From Polaromonas eurypsychrophila (GTDB taxonomy: Bacteria; Pseudomonadota; Gammaproteobacteria; Burkholderiales; Burkholderiaceae_C): a DNA stretch of 64,000 bases. How positions within the stretch are numbered: the first letter of the stretch is position 1; the number at the start of each line of letters is the position of its first letter. The DNA is taken from positions 1 through 64,000 of the forward strand of contig NZ_BMIG01000012.1 of NCBI RefSeq assembly GCF_014641715.1. The letters are read 5' to 3'. The position numbers and the translations under genes are program-made. The notes under the pieces were generated by a model. That model worked only from the letters and a program-made list of their open reading frames with translations, was not told the origin of the DNA and searched no databases. Shown here piece after piece: positions 8,183 through 18,020 of this stretch.

Positions 8183-9493
8183 CTACTTTTCCCGGCCCAT
8201 GACCAGGTCGGGCAGCGCGGTGACGATCTGCGGGAACAGGGTGATCAGTGCAATGCAGATCACCATGCAGATGAAAAACGGAATGGCCGCGCGTGCGATC
8301 ACATTGCTGTCCTTGCCGGTCATGTTTTGCAGCACGAAGAGGTTGAAACCGACCGGCGGCGTGACCTCGGCAATCTCGACCAGCAGCACAATGAAAATGC
8401 CGAACCAGATCAGGTCGAACCCGGCCTTCTGGATCATGGGCAGCACCACAGCGCTGGTCAGCACGATCATGCTGATGCCGTCGAGGGCCGTCCCCAGCAC
8501 CAGGTAGATCAGCACCAGCGAACCGATTAACGCATAAGGCGAGAGGTTCATGGCATCGACCCATTCGGCGAGTTCGCGCGGAATGCCTGTGAACGCCATG
8601 GTCTTGGTCAGGAAAGCAGCACCGGCCAGGATGAACATGATCATGCAACTGGTGCGCGTCGCGCCCATCAGGCCTTCCGTGAAGTTGGTCCAGGTCAGGC
8701 AACGCCCCCAGGCGGCGATGGCCAGCGATCCCAGCACACCGAAAGCAGCGCATTCGGTGGCCGTCGCCCAGCCGGCCACCAGCACCCAGATGATGAAGAT
8801 GATCAGCAGTCCGCAGGGGATCAGGTTGCCTGACAGGCGGATTTTCTCACGGAATGTCGTGGGTGGGTCGGCCGGCGGGACCTGGTCCGGGTGCCGCAGG
8901 CTCCACCATCCGATATAGCCGGAAAACAGCAGCATCAGCAGAAAACCAGGCAGGAAACCGGCCAGGAAGATGCGGATGATGGATGCGTCGGCCGCCACCG
9001 CGTAGACCACCATCGTGATCGACGGTGGAATCAGGATGCCCAGCGTGCCGGCCGACGCGAGCGAGCCGATTGCCAGGTTTTCGTTGTAGCCGCGGCGCTT
9101 GAGTTCGGGCAGGGCCACCTTGGCAATCGTGGCGCAGGTCGCAGCCGACGATCCCGACACCGAGCCGAAGACGCCGCAGCCGATGATGGTGGTGTGCATC
9201 AGCCGGCCGGGAATGCGGTTCAGCCAGGGCCGCAGGCCTTCGAACATTTCCTCGCTGAGTTTGGTGCGAAAAAGAATCTCGCCCATCCAGATGAAAAGTG
9301 GCAAGGCGGCGAGCTCCCAGGAAGCATTTGATTCCCAGAAAGCCGAGAACAGGTTTTTGCCGGGCAGGGTGTTGGTGAAAAAAGCCTGGCCAACCCAGCC
9401 GACGATGGCCAGTGTCATCGCGATCCAGACGCCGCCGGCCAGCAGCACCAGCATGATGATGAGCAGCATGCCGCCCATTAGAAGGATATCCAT
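8183..9493 (-). CDS. dctM: TRAP transporter large permease (DctM type)
   Basis: DctM is the large membrane subunit of tripartite ATP-independent periplasmic transporters, which use a sodium or proton gradient. The 436-residue protein has about 12 hydrophobic segments. Family signatures visible are GVWIAMTLAIVGW near the start, GSVSGSSAATCATIAKVALPE, and IPPSITMVVYAV. It is the last gene of the dctP-dctQ-dctM operon and is separated from dctQ by 147 bp that hold a dispersed repeat. The substrate is not evident; it may be a hydantoin- or oxoproline-like acid, given the hydantoinase next door (inference). Confidence 0.93.
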   Translation of the reverse strand: MDILLMGGMLLIIMLVLLAGGVWIAMTLAIVGWVGQAFFTNTLPGKNLFSAFWESNASWELAALPLFIWMGEILFRTKLSEEMFEGLRPWLNRIPGRLMHTTIIGCGVFGSVSGSSAATCATIAKVALPELKRRGYNENLAIGSLASAGTLGILIPPSITMVVYAVAADASIIRIFLAGFLPGFLLMLLFSGYIGWWSLRHPDQVPPADPPTTFREKIRLSGNLIPCGLLIIFIIWVLVAGWATATECAAFGVLGSLAIAAWGRCLTWTNFTEGLMGATRTSCMIMFILAGAAFLTKTMAFTGIPRELAEWVDAMNLSPYALIGSLVLIYLVLGTALDGISMIVLTSAVVLPMIQKAGFDLIWFGIFIVLLVEIAEVTPPVGFNLFVLQNMTGKDSNVIARAAIPFFICMVICIALITLFPQIVTALPDLVMGREK

Positions 9494-9552
9494 AAATCTT
9501 CTGTCTTTCCTGAGTCGACGGGGCTCGTTGCCAAAGTCTTCACAAGTAACGG

Positions 9553-9640
9553 CGCGGAACCGGCTCCGTCGTTCCGCAGCGGTTGCCCCCGGAGTGGGGG
9601 GGGGAGGAGGCTACACGCTGTGAGCCTCAACGGGGGAGAG
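9553..9640. repeat. GC-rich dispersed repeat, family 2
   Basis: About 88 bp between dctM and dctQ: GGAACCGGCTCCG, a G-run of nine (9595-9603 region), GGAGGAGGCTACACGCTGTGAG, then CGGGGGAGAGC. Same family as 18988-19064 and the copy inside mnhA. Its insertion opened up an otherwise compact TRAP operon. Confidence 0.6.
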
Positions 9641-10174
9641 CTAGATATCTGAAGAGAAGTCGCCTTTGGCGTGACGTTCTTCGATGGCACGCTGGTAGCT
9701 CGGCTTGCCGCCCTGTACCACGGTCACCAGTTCATCGATCATCGCGGCCAGCAGCAGCCAGCAGCCGATGACAAAGGTGGACTGAGGAATCCAGATCGGA
9801 ATCACGACGAGGCCGGTGGCCATTTCCTTGAACTCCCAGCTTTCGTAGGTAAAGGCTGTAGCGGAATATGTGAGGTAGCCCACCGACACCGCGGCGATCA
9901 GCAGGCACACGACGTCGAGCACGCGGCGAACGCGCGGCGAGACCGAATCGAGCAGCAGCGTGACGCGCACGAAATCGCCATGGCGAAAGGCATGCGCCAT
10001 GGCGAAGAAGGCCGCCGCGGCGCACAGCCAGGAGACGACGTCGTTGACGCCGCTCACGGACAGGTTCAGCTGCCGGCCGACGCCGGCAATGATCATCAAC
10101 ACGAAGATCAGGAAAACGCAAAAGGCACCCAGGGCACCGGCCGCGTCAAGAACACGTTCCAGAACGCGGCGCAT
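9641..10174 (-). CDS. dctQ: TRAP transporter small permease (DctQ type)
   Basis: A 177-residue protein with four transmembrane segments, the normal size and topology of DctQ, which bridges the periplasmic binding protein and DctM. The segment MAHAFRHGDFVRVTLLLD matches the family pattern (R.G.HV.V..L.D). It begins 3 bp after the dctP stop, so the two are co-translated. Its stop lies at the edge of a dispersed repeat. Confidence 0.88.
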   Translation of the reverse strand: MRRVLERVLDAAGALGAFCVFLIFVLMIIAGVGRQLNLSVSGVNDVVSWLCAAAAFFAMAHAFRHGDFVRVTLLLDSVSPRVRRVLDVVCLLIAAVSVGYLTYSATAFTYESWEFKEMATGLVVIPIWIPQSTFVIGCWLLLAAMIDELVTVVQGGKPSYQRAIEERHAKGDFSSDI

Positions 10175-10177
10175 CGC

Positions 10178-11161
10178 TTATTTCTTGGCCGTGTAGGCGT
10201 TCATGATTGCCGAGCCTTCGGTGCCGGCAGCCTTGAGCCAGTCAGCCTGCATGATGGCGCCGACCTGGCGCATGTCGGTGTTGAGCTTGGCCGAAGGCGC
10301 ATGAATTTTCATGCCGCGCTCGGTGAGCAGGCGCTTGTACTCGACGTTCTTTTCTGCAGCCACTTTCCAGCCGCGGGTTTCGGCATCGGCCGAGACCTTC
10401 AAAACGGCCGCCTGGGTCGCTGCATCGAGTGCGGTAAAGCTCTTCAGGTTGACCAGCACGGCATTTTTGGGAATCCAGGCCTGGGTGTCGTAGAAGTTCT
10501 TGATGTGTTCGTAGGTCTTGGTGTCGTAGCCGGTCGAGCCCGAGCTCATGTAGCTTTCAATCACGCCGGTCGCCATGGCGGCGCTGAGTTCCGCCTGCTG
10601 GATTTGCACAGGCTGCGCGCCGATCAACTCTGCAATCTTGGCGGTGGCGGGGCTGTAGGCGCGCCACTTGATGCCGCGAAGGTCGCCGACGGAATTGATT
10701 TCGCGCTTGCTGTAAATGCCCTGGGGCGCCCACGGCACCGAGAACAGCAGCTTGATGCCTTGCGCGGCCAGCAGTTTCTCGATGGCCGGTTTGGACACGG
10801 CGTACAGACGCTCTGCATCGGCATAACTGGTGGCCAGGAAGGGCACGCCGTCGAGGGCGTAGAGAGGGTTTTCGTTGGCGAAGTTGGCCAGCAGGATTTC
10901 GCCGGCCTGGGCCTGGCCGCTTTGCACTGCGCGCTTGATCTCGGGCGCCTTGAACAGCGAGGCATTGGCGTGCACGGTGATCTTGAGCTTGCCGCTGGTA
11001 GCCGCGTCCACGTCTTTCGCGAACTGCGTGATGTTTTCGGTGTGGAAGTTGGTGGCCGGGTAAGCCGTGGGCAGGTCCCACTTGGTCTGGGCCAGCGAGA
11101 CGCCGGCGGCCAGCAGGGACGATGCGGCCAGTGCGCCGAGAGCGAGAAAACGAGGCTTCAT
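10178..11161 (-). CDS. dctP: TRAP transporter solute-binding protein (DctP type)
   Basis: The periplasmic binding component of the TRAP system. ATG 11161 is preferred because it is followed at once by a classical signal peptide (MKPRFLALGALAASSLLAAG) with likely cleavage after LAQ; the frame is open 18 codons further up without a signal. The mature part begins with WDLPTAYPATNFHTENI, and GIKWRAYSPATAKIAELIGA carries the conserved ligand-contacting region of DctP proteins. Total 327 residues, the family norm. First gene of its operon, transcribed away from the MarR-type regulator. Confidence 0.92.
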   Translation of the reverse strand: MKPRFLALGALAASSLLAAGVSLAQTKWDLPTAYPATNFHTENITQFAKDVDAATSGKLKITVHANASLFKAPEIKRAVQSGQAQAGEILLANFANENPLYALDGVPFLATSYADAERLYAVSKPAIEKLLAAQGIKLLFSVPWAPQGIYSKREINSVGDLRGIKWRAYSPATAKIAELIGAQPVQIQQAELSAAMATGVIESYMSSGSTGYDTKTYEHIKNFYDTQAWIPKNAVLVNLKSFTALDAATQAAVLKVSADAETRGWKVAAEKNVEYKRLLTERGMKIHAPSAKLNTDMRQVGAIMQADWLKAAGTEGSAIMNAYTAKK

Positions 11162-11229
11162 GGGGACTCCGGGTTGGTGATGGGGCTTGAAACGTGCTTG
11201 ACTGTAAGCTTTCAAACGGGCAATGATGA

Positions 11230-11289
11230 TGAGTGTTTTCCCTAAATGTCAACGAATTGTTGATAAATTGTTATTCATCTGCCTACAAT
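11230..11289. promoter_or_regulatory. Divergent promoters with overlapping inverted-repeat operator
   Basis: An inverted repeat TCAAC-GAATT-GTTGA lies at 11249-11263. Rightward, TTGATA (11260-11265) and TACAAT (11284-11289) with 18-bp spacing form a good sigma70 promoter for the MarR gene. Leftward, TTGACA (complement of 11247-11252) followed by CATCAT after 18 bp would drive dctP. The repeat overlaps both -35 boxes, as expected for an autoregulating MarR protein that also controls the transporter operon (inference). Confidence 0.55.
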
Positions 11290-11368
11290 CTGATGCATGC
11301 AACAACAGTGCCAACGGAGTCGATAGCCGTGGCATCCACCGTATCAAGCTTATTGACGGGAGCCCACC

Positions 11369-11926
11369 ATGTCCAGAAAAACGCCTGAACGAGCAGGGTC
11401 CGCCCCGCGCCAGCCCGCAGCGGAACGCGCTCCCATCGTGTCTTCCGCGCACCTGGTGTCGCCGCGCAGCTCCGAGATGAGCGAGTTCGAGTTCGGCCTG
11501 ATCGTGGCCGGCAACGCCTTCAATCGGTGGATCGCGCACTGCATGAGTGCGGCCGGCCTGAAAGACCTGACGCCGCTGGACGTGCTGGTGCTGCACCATG
11601 TGACGCACCGCGCCCGTGACAAACGCCTGGCCGACATCTGTTTCATCATGAACGTGGAAGACACCCACCTGATCAACTATTCGCTGAAAAAGCTGCAGAA
11701 CCTCGGTGTTGTTGGCTCCAGCAAAAACGGCAAGGAGGTGACCTATGCATCCACCGAATCGGGTCGCTCTTACGTGCAGCGTTACCGGGAGATCCGCGAG
11801 TCCTGCCTGATTGACGCGATGAACGCGGACGACGGGCTAAACCGCGACATTGGCGAGCTGGCGCGGCTGCTGCGCGTGCTTTCCGGCATGTACGACCAGG
11901 CCGCGCGCGCTGCGGCTTCGCTTTAA
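11369..11926 (+). CDS. MarR-family winged-helix regulator
   Basis: A 185-residue protein with a winged-helix DNA-binding core: LTPLDVLVLHHVTHRARDKRL, the recognition helix region CFIMNVEDTHLINYSLKKLQ, and the wing VGSSKNGKEVTYASTESG. The first about 35 residues are polar and probably disordered. It sits between the divergent dctPQM operon and the downstream hydantoinase gene, which starts 25 bp after it. The likely role is control of the uptake and breakdown of one substrate class. The nearby inverted repeat at 11249-11263 is a plausible binding site. Confidence 0.8.
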   Translation: MSRKTPERAGSAPRQPAAERAPIVSSAHLVSPRSSEMSEFEFGLIVAGNAFNRWIAHCMSAAGLKDLTPLDVLVLHHVTHRARDKRLADICFIMNVEDTHLINYSLKKLQNLGVVGSSKNGKEVTYASTESGRSYVQRYREIRESCLIDAMNADDGLNRDIGELARLLRVLSGMYDQAARAAASL

Positions 11927-11950
11927 ACCGTTTCAAGAAATGGCAACGCA

Positions 11951-14900
11951 ATGACAAAAAAACTCTGGCAATTCTGGATAGACCGTGGCGGCACATTCAC
12001 CGACGTGGTGGGCAAGAGGCCTGATGGCTCGCTGGTGACGCACAAGCTGTTGTCCGAAAACCCCGAGCAATACCGCGATGCGGCAGTCGCCGGAATACGG
12101 CATCTGCTGGGCCTGAAGGACGGCGAGCCGGTCCGTGCCGACCTGGTGGACTGCGTGAAGATGGGCACCACGGTCGCCACCAACGCGTTGCTGGAACGCA
12201 AGGGCGAGCCGACGCTGCTGGTGACGACGCGCGGCTTTCGCGACGCGCTGCGCATCGCCTACCAGAACCGGCCACGCCTGTTCGACCGCCACATCGTGCT
12301 GCCCGAGCTGCTTTACAGCGCTGTGGTGGAAGCCCAGGAGCGTATTGGCGCGCAAGGCGACGTGCTCAAGGCCCTGGATGAGGCGCTATTAAAACAGGAG
12401 CTGCTTGCGCAATACCAGAAAGGGCTGCGCAGTGTTTCCATTGTGTTTATGCACGCTTACCGTTACACCGCGCATGAGAAAGCAGCCAAGCGGATTGCGC
12501 AGGAGGCTGGTTTCACGCAAATCAGCACCTCGCACGAAACCAGTCCGATGATGAAGTTCGTCAGCCGCGGCGATACCACGGTGGTTGATGCCTATTTGTC
12601 GCCCATCCTGCGGCGTTATGTCGAGCAGGTGGCCAGCGAGATGCCGGGCGTCAAGCTGTTTTTCATGCAGTCTTCCGGCGGTCTGACCGATGCCCATGTG
12701 TTTCAGGGCAAGGATGCGATTTTGAGTGGCCCGGCCGGCGGCATTGTCGGCATGGCGCGCACGGCCGCGATCGCCGGCATTGAAAAGGTGATTGGTTTCG
12801 ACATGGGCGGCACGTCTACCGATGTGTCGCACTACGCCGGCGAGTTCGAGCGGGAGTTTGAAACCCAGGTGGCGGGCGTGCGCATGCGCGCGCCCATGAT
12901 GAGCATCCACACGGTGGCCGCTGGTGGCGGCTCCATCCTGAAATTCGACGGGGAGCGTTTTCGCGTCGGGCCGCAGAGCGCGGGCGCCAACCCCGGCCCG
13001 GCCAGTTACCGCCGCGGCGGGCCGCTGGCGGTGACCGATGCCAACCTGATGGTCGGCAAGGTGCAGCCGCGCTACTTCCCCAAGGTGTTCGGCCCCAACG
13101 CCGACGAGGCCTTGAGCCACGAGGTGGTGTTGCAGAAATTCAGCGAACTCGCCGGCCGGACCGGGCGCAGCGCTGAGGTGGTGGCCGAAGGTTTCATCAA
13201 CATCGCGGTGCAGCAGATGGCCAACGCCATCAAGAAAATATCGGTGGCCCGCGGTTACGACGTGACGCGTTACACCCTGCAGTGTTTCGGCGGCGCCGGC
13301 GGCCAGCATGCCTGCCTGGTGGCCGATGCGCTGGGCATGACAAAAGTGTTTGTGCATCCGTTGGCGGGGGTGTTGTCGGCCTACGGCATGGGCCTGGCTG
13401 ACCAAAACGTGATCCGCGAGCAGGCGGTGGAGCTCAAGCTGTCGGAAACGGCCCTGCCGCAGATCGCCGCCAGGCTCGATGGCCTGGCGGCCGGAGCTGA
13501 GGCTGAACTGCACCGCCAGGAGGTCAATACCGGCGCGATCACCACACACCGCCGCGTGCATGTGCGATACGAGGGCAGCGACGCCGCGCTGATTGTTCCT
13601 TTCGGGAGCCTCGAAAAGATCGAGGCGGGTTTCGAGGCGGCTTACCGCCAGCGTTTTTCCTTCCTGATGCAGGGCAAGGGCCTGGTTGTCGAAGCCGTGT
13701 CGGTTGAGGCCGTGGTGGCGGGCGACGCACCGGCCGAGCCGCGTCACGCGACGCACGAGCTGCGCGAAGTGCCGCGCCGCGAAACCGTCCGCATGTATTC
13801 GGGCGGGAAGTGGCACGACGCGGCCTTGCTGGTGCGTGAAGACCTGCGGCCCGGCGACATCATCCCCGGCCCGGCCATCATTGCCGAGAAAAACGCCACC
13901 ACGGTGGTCGAGCCCGGTTGGGAGGCCGCGCTGACCGCGCTGGACCACCTGGTGCTGGACCGTCGCGCCGCACGCGCCGCGACGTTTGCGGCCGGCACCA
14001 CGGTGGACCCGGTGCTGCTGGAAGTCTTCAACAACCTGTTCATGAACATCGCCGAGCAGATGGGCCTGCAACTGCAGAACACCGCCTACTCGGTCAACAT
14101 CAAGGAGCGGCTGGATTTCAGCTGCGCGCTGTTCGACACTGCCGGCAACCTGATTGCGAATGCGCCGCACATGCCGGTGCACCTGGGCTCCATGGGTGAA
14201 AGCATCAAGACGGTGATACGCGAAAACGCCGGCAAGATTCAGCCGGGCGATGTGTTCGCGCTGAACGATCCCTACCACGGCGGTACCCACCTGCCCGACA
14301 TCACCGTCATCACGCCGGTCTACCTCGACCCGGCGCAGACCGGTGGTGAGCCGACTTTCTTTGTCGGCTCGCGCGGACATCACGCCGACGTTGGCGGCAT
14401 CACACCCGGCTCGATGCCGCCGTTTTCAACACGCATTGAGGAAGAGGGCGTGCAGATTGACAACTTCCTGCTGGTCGCGCGCGGCACCTTGCGTGAAAGC
14501 GAGATGGTGGCGCTGCTGCAAAGCGGGCAATACCCGAGCCGCAACCCCGCGCAGAACATGGCCGACCTGAAGGCCCAGATCGCCGCCAATGAAAAAGGTG
14601 TGCAGGAACTGCGCAAGATGGTCGGGCAGTTCGGCCTTGAGGTGGTGCTGGCCTACATGGGCCATGTGCAGGACAACGCCGAGGAATCGGTGCGCCGCGT
14701 GATCACGCGCCTGAAAAACGGGCAGTTCACGCTGCCGCTGGACAACGGCGCGCAGATCAGCGTGGCCATCCGTGTCGACGTGGAAAACCGCAGTGCGGAA
14801 ATTGATTTCACCGGCACCTCGCCGCAGCAGCTCAACAACTTCAACGCGCCGACGGCTGTCTGCATGGCGGCGGTGCTGTATGTCTTCCGCACGCTGGTGG

Positions 14901-15541
14901 ACGACGACATCCCGCTGAACGCGGGCTGCCTCAAGCCGATCAAGGTCATCATTCCGGATGGCTCCATGCTGAACCCGCTCCCACCGGCGTCGGTGGTGGC
15001 TGGCAACGTCGAGACCTCGACCTGCCTGACCAACTGCCTGTACGGCGCGCTGAGCCTCATGGCCAGCAGCCAGCCTACGGTGAACAACTTCACCTTCGGT
15101 AACGAGAGTCACCAGTACTACGAAACGATCTCGGGCGGTAGCGGTGCAGGCGAAGGTTTCGACGGAACCAGCGTTGTCCAGACTCACATGACCAACTCGC
15201 GCCTGACCGACCCCGAGGTGCTGGAGTTCCGCTTCCCGGTGCGGCTGGAGAGTTACGAGATTCGACAGGGTTCGGGCGGCGCCGGGCGCTGGCAGGGCGG
15301 CAATGGCGGTGTGCGCCGGGTGAAATTCCTGGAGCCGATGACGGCCAGTATTTTGTCCAACGGCCGTAAATACGGTGCTTTCGGCATGGCCGGTGGCGAG
15401 CCGGGGCAGGTGGGACGCAATGTGGTGGTGCGCGCCGATGGCCGGATTGAAAATCTGGACCATATCGGCCAGGCTGAAATGCAGGCCGGCGACGTGTTCG
15501 AGATTCACACGCCGGGCGGCGGGGGCTTCGGCAAGTTGTGA
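11951..15541 (+). CDS. Fused hydantoinase/5-oxoprolinase (HyuA-HyuB)
   Basis: A 1196-residue protein combining a HyuA-type ATP-dependent domain (about residues 1-680) and a HyuB-type domain (about 690-1196), the architecture of 5-oxoprolinase and related amidohydrolases. The N-terminal [16 protein letters not shown] and the later [16 protein letters not shown] are the nucleotide-binding signatures. [36 protein letters not shown] and the Gly-rich C-terminus [14 protein letters not shown] are HyuB signatures. These enzymes open cyclic amides (5-oxoproline, hydantoins) at the cost of ATP; the exact substrate cannot be read from sequence. The start is ATG 11951. It is probably co-transcribed with the MarR gene. 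Confidence 0.9.
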   Translation: MTKKLWQFWIDRGGTFTDVVGKRPDGSLVTHKLLSENPEQYRDAAVAGIRHLLGLKDGEPVRADLVDCVKMGTTVATNALLERKGEPTLLVTTRGFRDALRIAYQNRPRLFDRHIVLPELLYSAVVEAQERIGAQGDVLKALDEALLKQELLAQYQKGLRSVSIVFMHAYRYTAHEKAAKRIAQEAGFTQISTSHETSPMMKFVSRGDTTVVDAYLSPILRRYVEQVASEMPGVKLFFMQSSGGLTDAHVFQGKDAILSGPAGGIVGMARTAAIAGIEKVIGFDMGGTSTDVSHYAGEFEREFETQVAGVRMRAPMMSIHTVAAGGGSILKFDGERFRVGPQSAGANPGPASYRRGGPLAVTDANLMVGKVQPRYFPKVFGPNADEALSHEVVLQKFSELAGRTGRSAEVVAEGFINIAVQQMANAIKKISVARGYDVTRYTLQCFGGAGGQHACLVADALGMTKVFVHPLAGVLSAYGMGLADQNVIREQAVELKLSETALPQIAARLDGLAAGAEAELHRQEVNTGAITTHRRVHVRYEGSDAALIVPFGSLEKIEAGFEAAYRQRFSFLMQGKGLVVEAVSVEAVVAGDAPAEPRHATHELREVPRRETVRMYSGGKWHDAALLVREDLRPGDIIPGPAIIAEKNATTVVEPGWEAALTALDHLVLDRRAARAATFAAGTTVDPVLLEVFNNLFMNIAEQMGLQLQNTAYSVNIKERLDFSCALFDTAGNLIANAPHMPVHLGSMGESIKTVIRENAGKIQPGDVFALNDPYHGGTHLPDITVITPVYLDPAQTGGEPTFFVGSRGHHADVGGITPGSMPPFSTRIEEEGVQIDNFLLVARGTLRESEMVALLQSGQYPSRNPAQNMADLKAQIAANEKGVQELRKMVGQFGLEVVLAYMGHVQDNAEESVRRVITRLKNGQFTLPLDNGAQISVAIRVDVENRSAEIDFTGTSPQQLNNFNAPTAVCMAAVLYVFRTLVDDDIPLNAGCLKPIKVIIPDGSMLNPLPPASVVAGNVETSTCLTNCLYGALSLMASSQPTVNNFTFGNESHQYYETISGGSGAGEGFDGTSVVQTHMTNSRLTDPEVLEFRFPVRLESYEIRQGSGGAGRWQGGNGGVRRVKFLEPMTASILSNGRKYGAFGMAGGEPGQVGRNVVVRADGRIENLDHIGQAEMQAGDVFEIHTPGGGGFGKL

Positions 15542-15584
15542 GGCCTGTGCGTGCGGTACGCCGCTTTTGCTGTATTCTTTGAAT

Positions 15585-15632
15585 GAAATCGGCCTCTAGC
15601 CCATGTCGGACATGGGCTGGCAGCTATCAATT
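15585..15632 (+). repeat. Short dispersed repeat, family 1
   Basis: AAATCGGCCTCTAGCCCATG ... CAGCTATCAATT between the hydantoinase and DinB genes, in a 112-bp spacer. It contains a palindrome, CCCATGTCGGACATGGG. It matches, in inverse orientation, the copy at 16215-16271. Confidence 0.65.
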
Positions 15633-15653
15633 CGGGAGTAAAGGAGTCAAAAA

Positions 15654-16190
15654 ATGGACACCGCGTTTCTCGACAACTACCGCTGGCTCGCCCGTTACAA
15701 CCGCTGGATGAACCAGCGCTTGTACGCGGCCTGCGGGCCGCTGGGCGATGAAGAGCGCAAGCGCGAGCGCGGCGCGTTTTTCGGCTCCATTCACCACACC
15801 CTGGCCCACCTGTTGCTCGCCGACCGCTTATGGCTGTACCGTTTTGCCTCGCAGCAGGACCGGTTTGCCGCACTGGATGCCGCTGCGCTGGCCTTTCCAC
15901 CCGGCGTGGATTACGTCAGCGTCGGTGCCTATCCGGACTGGGCCGAACTGCGGCAAACGCGCGATTCACTCGACGAGCGCATTGAGCAGTGGGTCGGCGA
16001 AATGACACCGGACTTCCTGATCAGCACCATGTCTTATGCCAACACCAAAGGTGTGCAGCGCGCCCATCCGGCCTGGCAGGCCATGACGCACTTCTTCAAC
16101 CACCAGACGCATCACCGCGGGCAGGCCACGACCTTGCTGATGCAGGCCGGTGTGGACGTCGGCGTGACCGACCTGGTGGCGTTGTTGTGA
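15654..16190 (+). CDS. DinB-family protein
   Basis: A 178-residue four-helix-bundle protein of the DinB/YfiT-like metal-dependent hydrolase superfamily. Three metal-ligand histidines are expected; candidates are H44 or H48 in SIHHTLAHLLLADRLW and the pair in MTHFFNHQTHHRGQATTLL near the C-terminus. N-terminal YRWLARYNRWMNQRLY is typical. A strong ribosome site (AAAGGAG) precedes ATG 15654. The physiological role of these proteins is mostly unknown; some are thiol-dependent transferases. It is flanked on both sides by copies of the same dispersed repeat, in opposite orientation. Confidence 0.82.
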   Translation: MDTAFLDNYRWLARYNRWMNQRLYAACGPLGDEERKRERGAFFGSIHHTLAHLLLADRLWLYRFASQQDRFAALDAAALAFPPGVDYVSVGAYPDWAELRQTRDSLDERIEQWVGEMTPDFLISTMSYANTKGVQRAHPAWQAMTHFFNHQTHHRGQATTLLMQAGVDVGVTDLVALL

Positions 16191-16214
16191 TGTGGTCGTG
16201 TTTTGGGTGCTACT

Positions 16215-16271
16215 AATTTGATAGCTACTGACGCATGTCCGCTATGGGCTGAAGGCCGAAAAAGCATGAAA
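16215..16271 (-). repeat. Short dispersed repeat, family 1 (inverted copy)
   Basis: AATTTGATAGCTACTG ... TATGGGCTGAAGGCCGAAAA, the reverse orientation of the copy at 15585-15632. Together the two copies bracket the DinB gene. Confidence 0.65.
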
Positions 16272-16293
16272 AAACCCGCACAAGGCGGGTTTT
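16269..16293 (-). terminator. Rho-independent terminator of the comEA-like gene
   Basis: Stem AAACCCGC / GCGGGTTT (16272-16279 with 16285-16292) and, read on the minus strand, a run of T after the stem. It lies about 20 bp past the stop of the minus-strand ComEA-like gene. Confidence 0.75.
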
Positions 16294-16311
16294 GGTGCAA
16301 GCGGCTGGCGC

Positions 16312-16815
16312 TTACTTCTTGGCGGGTTCGGTCTTTGCGCCGGCTTTTACATCGGCCTTGACTTCAGCCTTGGTGTCGGGCTTGGGTGTCACGGCGGCCT
16401 TGACGTCCTTGGCGGTTTCCTTGACCGCGTCCTTGGTCGCGACGGCGGCGCCCTTGACGGCATCCTTGGTGGCCACGGCCGCATCTTTGGCTTTCTCAGT
16501 CACCGGTTTGGCGGCTTTGCTGTCGGCCTTCACATCGGCTTTGCCGCCAGCCTTGTAGCTGGCGCCGTTGACCGTCATACCTTCGGCAGAGAACTTGGCC
16601 GCGCTGTCGGTGCCAACGCCTTTGACGCGGGTCACAAAATCATTCCAGTCCTTGAAGGGCGCCTTCTTGCGCTCGGACATGATCAGTGCGGATTTGACCG
16701 GGCCAATGCCCTTGATGCCGTCGAGTTCGGCCGAGGTGGCGGTGTTGACATCGACCGCGGCAAAGGCCATGGCGACATACATGGTGGCGACGAAGGCCAG
16801 CAGTTTCTTGAACAT
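16312..16815 (-). CDS. ComEA-like helix-hairpin-helix protein with Ala/Lys-rich tail
   Basis: Starting at ATG 16815 (MFKKLLAFVATMYVAMAFAA) the protein has a signal peptide and then a single helix-hairpin-helix module, VDVNTATSAELDGIKGIGPV through FVTRVKGVG, as in ComEA/YbaV DNA-binding proteins. The C-terminal half is low-complexity, with repeats of the type ATKDAVK and Lys/Ala-rich sequence, and may interact with DNA or the cell wall. 167 residues. It may take part in DNA uptake at the periplasmic face, but no other competence gene is nearby, so the role is inferred from the family only. Confidence 0.8.
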   Translation of the reverse strand: MFKKLLAFVATMYVAMAFAAVDVNTATSAELDGIKGIGPVKSALIMSERKKAPFKDWNDFVTRVKGVGTDSAAKFSAEGMTVNGASYKAGGKADVKADSKAAKPVTEKAKDAAVATKDAVKGAAVATKDAVKETAKDVKAAVTPKPDTKAEVKADVKAGAKTEPAKK

Positions 16816-16936
16816 CGGGAAGCTCCTCATGGTTGTTGAAAGCGGATGATCCTTCCTGCGAATCAGGAGTCCTGCTTTTAACGGCTACGCAGCCTCAAGC
16901 GTTGACCGGACGAAGCGGGAACCGTGAGCATACGTC

Positions 16937-17944
16937 CTAGGCGAGCTGGGCCAGCTTGTTCATGTAAGCAGATACACCTGTATGCACATCTGCAAACGAA
17001 TGCTTACAGCCTACTGCCCGCAGGGCCGTCAAATCGGCCTGGGTATAACTCTGGTATTTGCCCACGAGTGCCGAGGGGAAGTCGATGTAATCGATCAAGC
17101 CGCCATGCGCGGCTTCTTCCAGGCTCAGGGGCTTTTCGCCTTGCTGGTGGCGCAGCGTGTTGACCACGGCCAGCGCCACGTCGTTGAAGGGTTGGGCCTG
17201 GCCGGTGCCGAGGTTGAAGATGCCGCTGGCTTCGGGGTGGTCGAGGAACCACAGGTTGACGGCGACCACGTCGTCGATGAAAACGAAGTCGCGCATCTGG
17301 CCGCCGGGGCAGTAGCCGCCGTAGTCGCCAAACAGCTTGACCTTGCCTTCGGCGCGGAACTGGCTGAACTGGTGAAACGCCACGCTGGCCATGCGGCCCT
17401 TGTGCTGCTCGCGCGGGCCGTAGACGTTGAAATAACGAAAACCTGCCACCTGGGTCTGCGCGTTTTCAAAACGCGGCCCCAGTTCGCGCCGCAGCTTCTG
17501 GTCGAACAGCAGCTTGGAGTAGCCGTAGACGTTGAGCGGCTTTTCGAATTCGGGCGACTCGCGGAAGGTGTCCGAACCGCCATAGGTGGCGGCCGACGAG
17601 GCATAGATCAGCCGCGTGCCCTGGGCCTGGCAGGCGTCGAACAGGTCGCAGGACAAGGTGTAGTTATTGTCCATCATGTACTTGCCGTTGGTTTCCATGG
17701 TGTCGCTGCACGCGCCCTCATGGAACACGGCCTCGACATCGCCGAAAGCCGCTTCGGCAAACAGGTCGTAGAAGTCGTCGGCGTCGATGTACTCGGCAAT
17801 CTGCAGGTCTGCAAGGTTGCGGAACTTGTCGCCGTGCGTCAGGTCGTCCACCGCGATGATGTCGTCGATGCCACGCGCATTGAGGCCCTGGATGATGTTG
17901 GCGCCGATAAATCCGGCGGCGCCGGTAACCACTATTTTGGTCAT
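16937..17944 (-). CDS. hldD: ADP-L-glycero-D-manno-heptose-6-epimerase
   Basis: Converts ADP-D-glycero-D-manno-heptose to the L-glycero form for the LPS inner core. The start is ATG 17944 ([17 protein letters not shown]) with the NAD(P)-binding Gly motif at the very N-terminus; the open frame upstream is not part of the protein. The catalytic [10 protein letters not shown] (Y...K) and [11 protein letters not shown] fit the extended SDR epimerases. 335 residues, normal for HldD. It follows the heptose kinase gene in the same direction, separated by 76 bp that contain a partial repeat. Confidence 0.95.
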   Translation of the reverse strand: MTKIVVTGAAGFIGANIIQGLNARGIDDIIAVDDLTHGDKFRNLADLQIAEYIDADDFYDLFAEAAFGDVEAVFHEGACSDTMETNGKYMMDNNYTLSCDLFDACQAQGTRLIYASSAATYGGSDTFRESPEFEKPLNVYGYSKLLFDQKLRRELGPRFENAQTQVAGFRYFNVYGPREQHKGRMASVAFHQFSQFRAEGKVKLFGDYGGYCPGGQMRDFVFIDDVVAVNLWFLDHPEASGIFNLGTGQAQPFNDVALAVVNTLRHQQGEKPLSLEEAAHGGLIDYIDFPSALVGKYQSYTQADLTALRAVGCKHSFADVHTGVSAYMNKLAQLA

Positions 17945-17947
17945 AGA

Positions 17948-17985
17948 GCCCCCACGCCCGGCGGTACCGGGCTGCCCCTCAAGGG
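17948..17985. repeat. Partial GC-rich repeat, family 2
   Basis: GCCCGGCGGTACCGGGCTGCCCCTCAAGGGG in pieces: a CCCGG..CCGGG palindrome followed by CCCCTCAAGGGG. It resembles the left half of the copies at 9553 and 18988. Confidence 0.4.
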
Positions 17986-18020
17986 GTCGTTCACTTGCTT
18001 GAAGCGGTTCTGCGCTGCGT

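Noticed and set aside
12389-14383. 664-residue minus-strand open frame
   Set aside because: Shadow of the hydantoinase gene; composition rich in His/Arg/Gly and no recognisable domain.
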